From assembly GCA_902728285.1 (NCBI GenBank), contig CACVBU010000359.1, forward strand, positions 1,836,386-1,900,385: DNA of 64,000 nucleotides, read 5' to 3'. This document shows positions 9,730 through 21,629 of the stretch, in pieces (position 1 is the stretch's first letter; the number at the start of each line of letters is the position of its first letter). The notes under the pieces were generated by a model. The model saw only the letters and a program-made list of their open reading frames with translations, had not been told where the DNA came from and ran no database searches. The translations under genes and the position numbers were made by a program. The stretch comes from Clytia hemisphaerica (lineage: Eukaryota > Cnidaria > Hydrozoa > Leptothecata > Clytiidae).

Positions 9730-12700
9730 GTAATTTTATTGATTAATCATATTCAATTTTTTATTAAATATTAAAAAATAATTTACAACTACTGATATAT
9801 CCTGATACGATTAACCGCTTTCTGGTCTGTCATAGGTTTTTTGTTAGTTAGTTTATGGAATCATCATCAATATTGCTCTGCTCTGCTCCAGCAGTATTTT
9901 CTAACCTCGCATCTGGAGATCAGAAATTAGATATTCGTATCAGTACAAAACAGTGACTGCTACTAACTAAAACGCCATTATACGAACAGTTATTCTCTAT
10001 GATGATCTTTTGGACAGCAGGCTAACTTTTACTTTTATGAAGATAAGGTTTTAAAGGCTAAAAAAAGTTTTTTGACATATATTATTGATGTCATATCTAA
10101 TAGGACGATTTATAAGTGTATTTTTCAGATTACAAGGTTTTTTGACAGTTACAAAATTTGCTTTTTATACTTTTTTCTTTGACACATGACATATTACGAC
10201 ACCTTACGTTACCTACGAGACATTTTACACAACAGACATCACGTTTTTGGTAAGTTCTACAGTTAAATATCTTCAATTTCTTATTTGAACGATGTACTTC
10301 AACAGTACCTTTTATTTATTTGAAATACATTCATTCAAATTGAAATGCAAACTATTCCGTGTTGTTTATATTCTTTCCTTTTCCTATCACGATTCCAACA
10401 ATTTTAACTATTCTTGTTTGTCAAGCCGGAGAAGTTCTCGACCGTATCACTTTAAGATATACCCTATTTCCTGAATATTCGCCGAATAGAATTTTTAGAA
10501 TATAGAATGAACAAAATATCTGACATCTGTTTTCGAAATTTTTGGGGAATTTTTGGCTTTTGACCTGAAATCCACATCAAAGTATTATAAAGTGCAAGTC
10601 AAAGAGAGAGAAATTTTCTATAAGGGAGCGAATTTGCATATTTTTATATCGTAAGACTGCATTTTCCACGAATCAATCTTTAAAATAAAATCGTTCAAGT
10701 TTTATTCTGAAGCCGTTTTATAAGACCGTTCCCCCATTGATAGTCAGTAAAGTGAATTACCTGAAATTCCTAATCAAACCTATAGTGTCCGGTGTGTGAT
10801 GATTGAACCTACAAATTGACTGTTGTGATTTGTATTTCTTGTCCTTGATCCTTGAGCATCAATAGTAGAAGCTCCAAGACACGGGATAACATTTAGCCTT
10901 GTTACATGTTTTTTTAATAAGCATAACGCTTATAAGCATATGAAGGTTTAGATTTGCAGAATTCCTAAGCATAGCATAATCTTATATATCAGTCTGAAAT
11001 ATCTGTTGAAAAAGGTTTGGTAGAGGTCAAGTAAAAAATAAGACATTCCACGGCTAGCTACATTCCACCTCTCCCAAAATCTGAACAAACTTTTACAAAA
11101 TTTCTGAAAATTCACTAAAAACTTGGCTCGGGGTGATTAAGGATATAATAAGCTATGCATGGATGCTTTGAGAACTTAAGCATACACGAGCCTGACCGAG
11201 GGGCTTACACTTGCTTATAAAAAAACATGTACATAAAAAGTGAATAATTAAGTCGAAAGATTGTGTATAATACAAGCAAAAATAAATTTTGATAAAAGTA
11301 GATTGAATTAAATTTAGCGTGGATTAATTTTCCCAATTTCGGAGAAATGTAGTCCTCGCGAATAACTTAAAATCCGAGTTTTGGCCAAAACCCCTAGGAA
11401 AATGAAAGAAATCATACAAAAACTAACCCACTTAAGGTACATATTTCAACACGTACATTTAAGGTACAAGTTTTTGGTAACTAAGCAATGATCTCTATTG
11501 ATTAAGAACAATAGAAAGCTAAGCAAATATAATGCGAGCCCTATTTAGGGGTAGACACATTGTATTTGTAGTGCGCAAGGGAAAAAATAGTAGGCATACT
11601 TATTTTTGCATAATTTGTCATCTACGTAGTTCTCGGTTCACTTGCACCGTAAAAAACGTACAACCTGTCGGTAGTTTTACGATTCATGGTTTTACCAAAG
11701 AAACAACAACATTTAAAATACATCTTGAATAATGAAGTGTCGATCTTTTCTTATTCAGGTATTTGTCGAGCCAGAGAGACTTCGATCAAGGCATCGATTG
11801 GGAAGCAAGTCTTGTTGCTTATAAGCTCCAAAATTTAAATTCATCCGAAGAAGCGGAATCAATATTCCAGAAAAGTAATTATACGGGTCCATTGTCTCTA
11901 CAAGAGCAATTAGACATTTTATCTGAGATACCAAACAATCATTATTATCTTTGGTCGCTGGCCAAAGATCCTGCTGAACAACAAGTTAAATTTGCTCAAC
12001 GCTTTTCCACGTCTACGAAATACCCGTGTAGTTCGCCAAGAAACAGAATTATAAATACCGTTGTGTTTAACGCAACACCTAGTAATATCATTAATGCCCT
12101 TCATGTTATGCTTGATTTATACAATGATTCTGATGTCAAAGGCCCACCTTCGAAGAGAAGAAAGTGCGTGTTTGACAAAAAGAAAAGAGTCGTCGTTGAC
12201 ACTCCATACATTTGTAATCACCTTGGTATTGACGAGGAGGAAGTCTTAGAATTGTCCAAAAACATCTCTTCAATCGCAACACAGAAAAACAAAGACGAGA
12301 AACTCTATCTGCATTACGTGGAAAAACTTTTTTCATCAGGCTGCTTGAATTGGAGAGTATTAAAGGCTCCATCTCTTCAAATAATTTTAATGAACAACAT
12401 TGATCCGATGACTGGTGAATTTAAGGTAAGTCAGTGCTGAGCAGAATCTTGGGCTCTTTTTATGGGAATCCAAGCCGATAAGCCCAAGGGACTTCGAATG
12501 GATTTTTGTGTATTTCGTTTTTTTGGTGTGCGTTTTTATTTCTTATGGGCTCTATTAATGGGAATACTTATTCACTTTCTCCACCTCTTCTTTTCGCTTG
12601 GGTTTCGCCCTTTTGTCAAAACTGCCACCACCCTGCCCGCCACTCCCACCCTTACCGCCCCTGTCTCAACGTGGTTTATTCGATCTATACCGTCTCGTTT

Positions 12701-15700
12701 ATTGGACTGCTCTCCCTACCACTATGCCACCCTGTCCTGGTTATCTAATTTCATTATTAACTGCTTGTACAGCCCTATAAAGTTTTAATAAGGATGATTG
12801 ATAATTAACTTATTGGTAATAGTTACTAAAAAGTTAGCAACACTGAGAACCAAAAAAAGCTCTCTGCGAGCTAGAAAAATCGCCCTGTCAATCAAATATC
12901 GCAACATACTTTCAAAAACAAACAGCCAATCAACCACAATCGGGAGATTGACAACTTCGGCAATTGCCAATCAAACTACAGGGAACCAATAAGAATAGCT
13001 AAAACAAAACATTACATCTTCCTAAAACATCAAAGAATAGCTAAAACGAAACATTACGTCTTCCTAAAACATCAAACAATAGAATTACAAGGACCACAGA
13101 CGACCTTTGTAAACGTGCTAAATGCTGGCATGAAACTAAACATCATCCTTTTTGAAAATTGCTGTAGAAGAAGAAGGACATCAATATTGAAAAAATGGCA
13201 GAAGGTAAAAATATCTTTATTCTATATTACCCCAATTAAGGACTTACATTCAATCAACAAAATAGAGTAATTAAAATAATTTATGAAACTAATTAATCAG
13301 CGCTATTTTAAAAAAACTGCTGAGCTTGAGGATGTAGTATCTTGGATAATACTGATACTACATGGCCCGCTGATCTACAAGAAGTTATTGAATTAAAGGG
13401 CCGAAAACTTCATTTGAGTAGATCTGAGTCAACTGATGACCTCCTATAAGCTCTTCAATCTAACAAAAACAACAGATAATCCTTAAAATTCATGACATAA
13501 CTATTCGAAAACATTATCTTAAAAAATCTCAATAATCCAAGAAGATAATGAGTTATAAATCATAAAAATATATTATCTGTTACATCAAATTATGAATATT
13601 AGAAAAAATTTCACTCTAAAAAATTTTTTTTATGACTTCTATACCTTCAGAAACATGACTTCATTATTCCATGTATCTGCTCTCCCTGTTACAGCCTAGG
13701 GTCTCTATCTCTTTAAAAATCTTATCGGCAGTACTCTGACCATATATATTTTTTTGTTTTTTGTTTTTGTTTTCATTTTCCATCAAAATAAGCCCAAGGG
13801 ACTTCGAATGGATTTTTGTGTATTTCGTTTTTATTTCTTGGGCTTAACTACTCTATGGGAATCCGATACCATTAGACCATGCAGGGAAGAGTTGTCTTTT
13901 ATTTCTAATCTTTTTTACTTTAGGATAAAGATTTTGTGCACGTGACAATCAAAGGAACGACGACAGGTCCAATCATCACTTGCTCCTGCGCAGTGTTCGA
14001 CCTCCTGCAGTCCACAGTAAACGAAGAAGATGTAAACGGTTCAGTGGGTTTTCGAGGCTTGAAATGCTGTCATTCTCGGCTCGCAGAAGATTTACTCGTC
14101 CTCAAACCCATGAATTTCGTGCCGAATGAACTTGAGGAAACTTCAATAGGGAGACATTATTTTAATGCAGATTCAATTTCCAAGGCAGAGGAATCCGTTA
14201 ATATGCCAATCCTACAGCTACCTGGAAAAATAAACGTTTTCAGGTTCGCTGTAGTAATCGAAAACAATGAGGCGGAACTGATTACGATTTGCAGGAATAA
14301 AAAGGGACACAACACAATAACGTGTCACAACTCCTATTGCCGTTCAAAAATTTCCAAGGAGCGGTACTTGGATACGTTCCAAAAATCTGATAACCTTTGC
14401 CCACACCTTGAGTTTCTAAGGAGTTCTTTTGATGTGACCACCCTGAGGTTCACAGAAGGTGTGCAGGACGAAGATGAAAATGAAAATGAAAATGAAAACA
14501 ACAACGACAACGACATGGAATGTGATGATTTTGTATCCGACGCTGAACCTATTGAGGTACTGCTCGCTTTACAAACTTTAAATCTTAATTACAAAATACA
14601 CTAAGGTCAAATAAAGGGCTGAATATGATAAAAAAAAAACACAATATGTACAACTGATAAAAATAACAAAATAACCAGATCTGGGTGTCTAATCCACACA
14701 CTATCATAGTGTAACCATAGAACTATCATCAGATAGAATAAATACAAGCTTTTTTCCTCAAAATGAAGCGTGTCTATAAGGGGTCCCTTAGCTGCAATGG
14801 GAATTCTATTATACGCGTGTAATAATAATTTCTTTGTTGCTATCGTATATTAATTACATATTTTCACATTCTTGATCAGAACATAATTTGATTATTTTCA
14901 AATGGAAATTTAGGGCACATCGGTCTCATCAGTAAAAATAAAAATTATGTATTCGAAATCAGCTACTTTCATAAATTCATCAGTGGTGAAAACTATTTGA
15001 AAACGCACTCCTTAGGAAAGAAATCTAGCTGTCAAGTTTTCACCTAAATTAGTCATTCCTTCCATGTAGATTGGAATCCAGATTATAGTTTTTGAAGTGA
15101 AAATTGATGAAAGCACAGAATATCAACTCCTAAAATTTCAGATTGTAAGCTGAAATAGATTTGTAAATATCAAACATTTTTTAAAATGAAATCTTTCTGA
15201 ACTGAGACAAAATGTAGTGAAAATATACCCTTTATGAAGAGGTTTTTATCCATGCTTCAGATTTTGAGAAACTGTTTTTACGACCAATAATCACTTTTAA
15301 CAAAAGGAATCTGAATAGACGATGACGCAGCCAAAGTAAGATGTTATTCTATCTGATAACAGTTCACTAGTGTAACATAACATTCTAAGTCGTTATTCCA
15401 TCTCATTTTAGTGGGAAAAGGTGTTCGACGAAGATACTGGTCGATGGAAATTCCATGAGAAAGCTCCAAGCGTTTGGCGCGTCAGCGATAAGAGGGACGA
15501 AATTTATCAAGAAAACATCAAAAGGCGGGCAATACAAATTTTACTTGGTCAGGAAATCAAACTCATTCCATCAAAGAATGGTAATTGTGGATGTGAGGTA
15601 AGCTTAATTTACGTTTTTCCAATGTCAATGTAATCAAATCAAAGTTAGTTATAAAATCTATGAAAATCTTGTGGATTAAAAGTTAACTGATTTGATTTTA

Positions 15701-17516
15701 TTTTAATGCAAAAGAACCAATTGTTGTGTCGACAGCCTATTGCGTGATACCATTTTTTATAAGCGCAGTCATATCATATCCACTTCCATGAAAGTCATTC
15801 TAACATTTCATAACAAGTTTTATCTTGTTTATTTAGGGTGGATGGTACAACGAAGAGAATCCAGACGGTCATATAATGCCTCGCGGGGAAACTATCGTTT
15901 ACTCTACCATGGGTGCAGCCAAAGGTCGACTTTACGAGCGAGCGTGTATGGGTGGCAGCTGCTTTCGGGACTATGACGGGTCTGAAGACAGTTTGTTTCG
16001 ATCTAGCACAACAGTTGCCTGCGGGTACGAAATAGGCTGGGAGTTCGTGGACAGCGTAATGACCAGCAAACAAACAAACATTTTCAGGGTTTGTCAAGGT
16101 TGTCAAAAATAGGTACACAGACTACCAGTCTCCATGTGAATTTATGTCCAGGAACACTCTGATCAAGTGGCTTCAGCAATGGATCTGGACTTTGTTCAAA
16201 AATGTCCGAGTTGTGGATCAGATCCAAAGTACCTGGCCGCCGATGCCACAAAGATCGGAATTACATTTAAACAGATTAATGTGACGCCAATTGAGCAGCC
16301 TGTCGGAGATTCTTTTCCTACAAAAAGAAGGAGATATGACCGAACCTTCATTAACAACCGCAACAGTAAATCAAGAATAGTCGTCAACGAGGCTCTAAAT
16401 TTAATTTCAAGACATTTTTGTGGCAAAGTCAAGGCCAGTAAAGAAGATTTAGAAGTAGCGAAAAAAACACTGATGAAATCAGAAATCCCTGTGGTGCGTT
16501 TAGTGACAGAAAAACTCTTTGAGTGTGATATCTCAACTCTCGAAAGAACATCATTGAGTAAATTAATAGTGATATTAACCAAAGATACAAGTTTAATTAA
16601 TCTAATTCCAAAAAGATACCTACCTCAATTTGAAACTTTGAACACTTTATTGGCGTCGGTGAATGCAATCGAAGAGAACAGTGATCTGTGGCGAGTTGTA
16701 GAAGAATTCCATCGGTCTTCAAAGTTCTTCTTTCCTGAGCTCGGTGATTGGCTGTTCATCGTAACATCGCTCTCCAAAGGATCTGCACCTAAAACATACG
16801 GAGTTGAATTTCTGAGATATCTTTTTCTTCTAAGAAAAGAGATAATGGATGATGACGTTCCCCCTGAAGATCCAAGATTCGTCAAGAAATATAATCTAAG
16901 AGACGGGAGAGCGTACTATTTTCATGATGGGGACCAGATTCGGGAAACGAGAAAGTTTAGCGCCGACAAAGACAACAAAAGGTTGGACAACTTTGACGAT
17001 CTTCCTGACAAAGACGTTTGTTCAAAGATTTTTCCAACTGCCAAAGGCAGATCCTATTTGTTTTTGTGGTTTTGCCCAGCACACGGGCACTGTTACGGAT
17101 ATCATATAATTCCCCACGCAGAAGGCCGAAAGGATGCTGCAGCGCCTCTATACGCTTTCTTGAAAAAGGCACCATATGAAATTTTTTATGACTTTGCTTG
17201 TTCATTGGAGGAGTATGGTAGGAACAGGGAAAGTGGTTTCTTCCAAGACACCCGCTTTTTCCACGATATCTTCCATGGATATGGACATAAATGTTCTGAT
17301 GTGTTCAAGTCAAACAGATTGCTTGGATTCAACGGCTTGAACACATCCATTTGCGAGCAGTTTAACAGTTTTCTGCAGTGCATCAAGACATCAGGGAAAC
17401 TGATGACACAGGAGCATTTCACCTTTTATGTCCAATTTTTCATTTACCAATGGAATCTGGCTCGAAAAGACTCGTTTGCAAAAAGAATTGCTGTTGCAAT
17501 CGCCTGCACCAGATAA
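8224..17516 (+). CDS. KDZ-superfamily transposase-related protein, ten exons
   Basis: Ten exons join with consistent phase: 8224-8292, 8407-8466, 8767-8953, 9183-9316, 9555-9729, 11759-12425, 13924-14556, 15412-15597, 15837-16088 and 16152-17516. The last five exons are joined by phase-0 introns. The product is about 1,240 residues: an acidic/Ser-rich start, a region with SWIM-like and other Cys/His clusters, and a C-terminal RNase H-like transposase domain of the Kyakuja-Dileera-Zisupton type. Candidate catalytic residues are Asp in AADATKIG, Asp in FYDFAC and Glu in CEQFNSF. KDZ proteins are cut-and-paste transposases or their domesticated relatives acting on DNA in the nucleus. The many introns and open frame suggest a host-retained gene, but a live element is not excluded. 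The true start codon is not identified. Confidence 0.75.
11532..11735 (+). other. Cys-containing open frame in a KDZ-gene intron
   Basis: A 66-codon frame includes FVVRKGKNSRHTYFCIICHL and RSSRFTC, which look like a half zinc cluster of the kind found in KDZ proteins. I could not find splice sites that put it in frame with exons 9555-9729 and 11759-12425, so it is either an alternative exon, a relic or chance. Confidence 0.3.
11759..12425 (+). CDS. KDZ gene, exon 6
   Basis: The exon lies between a TTATTCAG acceptor and an AAG/GTAAGT donor. It encodes about 222 residues beginning RYLSSQRDFDQGIDWEASLV. Near its middle is a basic patch, PPSKRRKCVFDKKKR, likely a nuclear localisation signal. The end is a helical segment with LHYVEKLFSSGCLNWRVL. 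It contributes the N-terminal flank of the Cys-cluster region. No separate domain is recognised. Confidence 0.7.
12426..13923. other. KDZ-gene intron with two direct repeats
   Basis: A 42-bp word starting AAGCCCAAGGGACTTCG lies at 12480-12521 and again, in the same orientation, at 13790-13831. The second copy ends in CTTGGGCTT and so forms a small foldback. The open frames at 12462-12788 have no coding character. Confidence 0.55.
13924..14556 (+). CDS. KDZ gene, exon 7, SWIM-like Cys cluster
   Basis: A phase-0 exon after TTTACTTTAG, ending GAG/GTACTG. It encodes VHVTIKG, then ITCSCAVFDL and LKCCHSRLAEDL, which match the CxC...CxH spacing of SWIM zinc fingers. A second Cys/His set follows: ITICRNKKG, ITCHNSYC and CPHLEFL. 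The end is an acidic, Asn/Glu-rich run. Cys clusters next to the transposase domain are characteristic of KDZ proteins and are thought to bind metal and DNA. Confidence 0.75.
14557..15411. other. KDZ-gene intron 7
   Basis: AT-rich intron with a consensus 3' end (TCTCATTTTAG). I see no embedded gene. Confidence 0.5.
15412..16088 (+). CDS. KDZ gene, exons 8 and 9
   Basis: Exon 8 (15412-15597) begins WEKVFDEDTGRWKFHEK and ends in NGNCGCE before GAG/GTAAGC. Exon 9 (15837-16088) begins GGWYNEENPDG and contains ERACMGGSCFRDYDGS and TTVACGYEIGW. All borders are phase 0; exon 9 ends AGG/GTTTGT, which is needed to join exon 10. The Cys pairs in exon 9 resemble the cysteine clusters preceding the catalytic domain in KDZ proteins. 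Confidence 0.7.
16152..17516 (+). CDS. KDZ gene, exon 10, transposase catalytic domain
   Basis: About 454 codons after a TTTATGTCCAG acceptor, ending in TAA. It starts with QKCPSCGSDP, a CxxC pair, then AADATKIG with the first candidate catalytic Asp (codon at 16242). Further motifs are FLWFCPAHGHCYGYHIIP, IFYDFACSLEEY (second Asp, codon at 17190), FHDIFHGYGHKCSD and LNTSICEQFNSFLQ (Glu, codon at 17355). This is the signature order of the KDZ RNase H-like fold. The frame is uninterrupted and the candidate residues are retained. Confidence 0.8.
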   Translation, partial: EHSDQVASAMDLDFVQKCPSCGSDPKYLAADATKIGITFKQINVTPIEQPVGDSFPTKRRRYDRTFINNRNSKSRIVVNEALNLISRHFCGKVKASKEDLEVAKKTLMKSEIPVVRLVTEKLFECDISTLERTSLSKLIVILTKDTSLINLIPKRYLPQFETLNTLLASVNAIEENSDLWRVVEEFHRSSKFFFPELGDWLFIVTSLSKGSAPKTYGVEFLRYLFLLRKEIMDDDVPPEDPRFVKKYNLRDGRAYYFHDGDQIRETRKFSADKDNKRLDNFDDLPDKDVCSKIFPTAKGRSYLFLWFCPAHGHCYGYHIIPHAEGRKDAAAPLYAFLKKAPYEIFYDFACSLEEYGRNRESGFFQDTRFFHDIFHGYGHKCSDVFKSNRLLGFNGLNTSICEQFNSFLQCIKTSGKLMTQEHFTFYVQFFIYQWNLARKDSFAKRIAVAIACTR

Positions 17517-17640
17517 AGTTATTTTTATAGCTACATTCCTTGTAAAACAATTATTTTTATAGCTACATTCCTTGTATCCTTGTAAAACAGTTATTTTTAT
17601 AGCTACATTCATTGTAAAACAGTTATTTTTGAATCTACTT
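17517..17640. repeat. Short tandem repeat right after the KDZ stop codon
   Basis: About four copies of TTATTTTTATAGCTACATTC, each followed by a variable CTTGTAAAACA spacer, lie immediately behind the stop and so probably in the 3' UTR. Confidence 0.75.
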
Positions 17641-19400
17641 TAATGTCAAAAATTTTCGCGGTCAGAAAATCTTTATTATTTCGCGAGAATTTTATTTCGC
17701 GCATTTGACTTAATGAAATATTTCGCGTTGTGTGTCATTTTCGAATCATGAAGAAAAAGTTTTTGCCTGTTTTTTTTTATAAAGTGGAAAGTGAAAGTAT
17801 TTGTTTTTGCTCTTTTTTTTAGTTTTTCAAAATATTATCACCACATGTTCTATACATGCAATCAAATAGTAATTTAGTACTTTAAGATGGGTGTCAACTG
17901 AAAAAAAAATAAGTTCGCCCTTTTTAATCTTCAAGTTCTTTAAATCCCTGCTGGGAATGTTTGCATTATTATCTATTGCTTTTTTAAATTCAATTTCATC
18001 AGTAAGGTTTGCAATTTGATGGCAGTTTATTGACAGTCATAGTGGGCAGCATCCAACCCCCACTTGAAAAAGGTCAACCCCACCTACATAGGGTTACCCC
18101 CACTGGAAATCTCTTACCAGCCCAACCCCACCTCATTCAACAATCGACATGTATTATATTTTTTGCTATTTGTTAACCTTTAGACACCGCTGTTTTTAAA
18201 AACAGCGCGCGCTGCTGCCGCTGTTTTTTTCATGAAAATGGAGGTTTCGCGGAAAATGTCATAAAATCTGAACCGCTAAAGCTTAAGTAAAAAGTAAACC
18301 CATTTTGAAAAGCTAAGGATCTATTTTTTCAGATAACACCAACGGTAATGGTTATTTGCCAGCTGAAAAACACCATTCTATCACGAGAGAACTTTTGGAT
18401 CAACAAACTAAAAACCTTAAAACCCAAGGGTTTAAACCAAGAACTCAATTTGATAGCGCCTTAAGTCTGTGTTTACACGTCCATTTTTTCCAGATCACTT
18501 ACAGACGGCTCATAAATATACGTCACAAAAAAGCGTTTATTTGACGTCAAAAAAAATTTTTTTTTTGTTAAAAAAACTGAATTTTTTTAGCTAGAAATAT
18601 ACCTTGAAAACGGCCCTGGCCGAAACATGTTGGAAATTTCTAGCATCTAATGGTATTTTTGTCTCGATCCTCCGTCCGATATATTGCTGTAGCTGGATAT
18701 AATTAAAAATGTGTACTATTTTATTTTTCAAATAAGTTTACGTGATTGAAGTAAGACGACAAAAATGCAAAGGCTTGAAATGTGGTTTCATCTCGAAGGG
18801 ATCGTAAAAATTGGTGTTTATACTAAAGCATTTTGGTTGATAAATATTTTTAACCTTTTAGAACTGACTCTGAGTGCATGAGTCTGTAAACACTTTTTTC
18901 TAGCCTCGCAATAAGACTACTCTTGTTAAATCTAACATTAATATTCATTCATTGTCACATCATTATTTCAATTACAAGTTATTGTTTATTTTGAGTAAGG
19001 TTATTTACACTTTGAAGTATTTCATTAAATAAATCATTAATTTGGTGGTTGAATGTTTTCAGTTTGTCAAAATGATTAATTTTGATCATTCCAAATAAAT
19101 TTGATTGTTTTGATATTCATTTTGATATTTTTCTGCTCAGGAGGAATTTTTCAGGAATTTTCCAAAAACCGACCCCTTTTTACAAAGGAAAAGTGTGTTG
19201 AGTGTTTTTATATAGACTTTTTGATAATGACTAATAACTAATACTAATAATAATTCGATACTTGACATGAAAAATATCTGCTGAGATTCTTTTTCCCTCA
19301 ACAGATTGATAACAGAAGCTTGGTTCACCAAAAATCTTACCTACACAAGTAACACAAGTAAGTAATATAGTTTTTAAATAGTCAATGCGCAGGTAAAACG
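17641..19400. other. Intergenic, no gene recognised
   Basis: AT-rich. I noted TTCGCG-rich sequence at 17655-17730, a CCAACCCCCACTTG-type word cluster at 18050-18140 and a small GC palindrome at 18190-18230. No exon chain was found. Confidence 0.4.
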
Positions 19401-19410
19401 GAGGAACCCA

Positions 19411-19743
19411 GAAATTTTCCAGTTTGCAGAGTGTGGCACGTTTGATGGAGATCGAGTGCACAACTCGGAAAAAGTAAAGTGTAGGTGCAAAATTTTGAGG
19501 TTTTCAGGTGCAAGTTCAGACTTGCAGCAGAGTTTCAGCTATTTTTTCCTCAAGCTCAAGTGCAGGCGTATAATATTATAATTCTTTTTTTTGCCTTTTG
19601 GGCGAATTTTCGAGGTATAGGTGCACCTTGTCTGGACCAAAATTTATCAGGTGTGTTATTCCAGTGCACAGAACTTGTTTTCTCCGAAATTTTTCCTCAA
19701 GTGCAGCCTTGCCATACTGTACTCTGCAAACTGGGAAATTTTT
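19411..19743. mobile_element. Inverted-repeat element
   Basis: AAATTTTCCAGTTTGCAGAG on the left answers CTCTGCAAACTGGGAAATTT on the right, about 330 bp apart. The interior repeats words such as AGGTGCAA and GTGCAG. Probably a MITE; no target duplication was identified. Confidence 0.5.
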
Positions 19744-20633
19744 GCTGACGCAAAATAAATCTGTATACATCCAATTAGAATTTATCGAATACTCGTTACA
19801 ATGACCATTTGTCCGTCTATTGCAGTTAACGATAGCCTGATCAAGAGTAATCTCTGAACAGATTCTAATTTTCCGCACATGGCACGTATTCTCTCTAAAG
19901 TAAAGACCATATGGGACCCCGTAAGAGAATCTGTCCAGATTAGGGGCACCGCTTGGATTATTTTTATCGATTGGTGTATTCCTATTAAGTTTGAAGTCAA
20001 AAAAGTTACTTTCTCAGGCGGGACGGCTAAGAATGTTATAATCTTGTATCCCAACGAGAAACCATGGGGTTGAGCGTGAATTAGTCGACTAGTTAAATAG
20101 TCTAGTTGAACCTGACTGGGGATGCGGCACATCAAAGGCCGATTATCATTCCTCTCCGATGGGAAATTGGCCCACTCCTATCTATTAGAGCTGTAGCGTT
20201 GGCGGCCACCAATCCACCATCGAAATATCAGATAACGAAATACACCTTTCCAGTAATTCGTAAAACTAATGCGCGCGCATTATTTTGATGTCTCCACCGT
20301 TTGGTCTCTGGAGGTAAACAAACCCGTTTTTGCCTGCATTCCCTTACGGAAAGTTTTTTTTTTTGGCTTTTCTTAAGTTCTGTCGAACAAAATTCCATCA
20401 AATTTAAGTATGTTCAATCTATTCATGATATTATACCACCCTGAAAATATTTTTGCAAAAGAAGATCGCTGTCAAAAGTTAGAGGCTGAAATCCCACTTT
20501 CCCTAACCCCTCGCAGGCAAAAACACATTTTTTACCTCCCAAACAATTTTATACACAACAGTGGAGCGCACATTTTCCCGGACCATTTCTGAGAACTTTG
20601 AATTAAGGGAAAGGTGTATTCTCACCCAATGGC
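19744..20633. other. Unassigned sequence
   Basis: Several 60-117-codon open frames occur on both strands, but none has splice-linked partners or a motif I recognise. I treat them as chance. Confidence 0.35.
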
Positions 20634-20778
20634 AGGGCCGGCGAATCAATTTTGAAAGTGGAGGGGCCAAATAGTAAGTGTCTAAGGAGACGCCACCATG
20701 GTTGGTTGGTTTTTTTTTCTTAGTAAAAAAGTGGGGGCCATGGTCCCCCGCTCCCCTCCCCCCCGTTTAGCCGGCCCT
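20634..20778. mobile_element. Short GGGCCGGC-ended MITE
   Basis: AGGGCCGGC on the left and GCCGGCCCT on the right bound 145 bp with a G-rich left and C-rich right half. No coding capacity. Confidence 0.55.
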
Positions 20779-20859
20779 AAATGGAAATTTGGAAAGTCCT
20801 TATTATCCGCCAAAGTACCCGGAAAAATCTGCTTTTGTCGCTACCAATATATTTTTCAG

Positions 20860-21590
20860 ATCGAATAGAGATTGATATCAATTGGATCGATATATTTTTA
20901 GAATCGATTGTTTGATTGGATCGATAAGATCAATAAGTAATAGATATAATTTTACAATCGATAATTTGATTGGATCGATGTAAGATCGATAAGTAATTAG
21001 TGGGGTCGTTTAGCATAATTTACGGGAAAATGATAAGATCTAGCTGAAACTTTCTCCAGACCTTCTCTATAGGATGGTTACGCCTCAGGAAAAATTCCCC
21101 TAAAATCCCACTGGTGGAACATCCCTTTTTGGGGACATTTCTTTTTTCCCTAGGCAATTTTTTTGAAAAATATCTCGAGTTAGGTAAGGAAATCAGCTAT
21201 AACCGTTAAAAAGTCTTCTATATAGATTTTCGAGAGCTTCCGAATGGTATACATAATATTGTCTGGAAATAAGTTTGAAATTTTCAAAATATTTCGCCCT
21301 TAGGGTTTTGCATGGGGAAAATAGAAATGTCCCAAAAAAGGGATGTTCCGCCAGTGGGATTTTAGGGGAATTTTTCCTGAGATATAAGCATCCTATAGAG
21401 AAGGTCTGGAGAAGGTTTCAGCTAGATCATATTTTTTTCCTACAAACAGCCTGTATTTTTGTAACACAACCACACTAAATCGATAAATGATCCTGACCAA
21501 AAAATTCTTGAGTATCGATCTGGTATCGATCCCTACTCGATCCTTTATCGGAATCAATAAGTAATTTATCGATCCTTTATTGATCCTTCA
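20860..21590. mobile_element. Foldback element with ATCGAT-rich ends
   Basis: The two outer segments (20860-21000 and 21478-21590) are full of GATCGAT and ATCGATAA words. The inner segment 21037-21428 is a long foldback: GATCTAGCTGAAACTTTCTC on the left pairs with the GAGAAGGTTTCAGCTAGATC stretch on the right, and CCCCTAAAATCCCACTGG pairs with CCAGTGGGATTTTAGGGG. No transposase frame. Confidence 0.6.
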
Positions 21591-21629
21591 TCCATCCGTG
21601 CCGTACCAATTATCAATATCCTATAGAGC

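Noticed and set aside
12462-12788. Overlapping 80-108-residue frames
   Set aside because: They lie in a phase-0 intron, overlap in several frames and share a repeat with 13790-13831.
19782-20135. 117-residue minus ORF
   Set aside because: No motif, no partner exons, and opposing frames are equally open.
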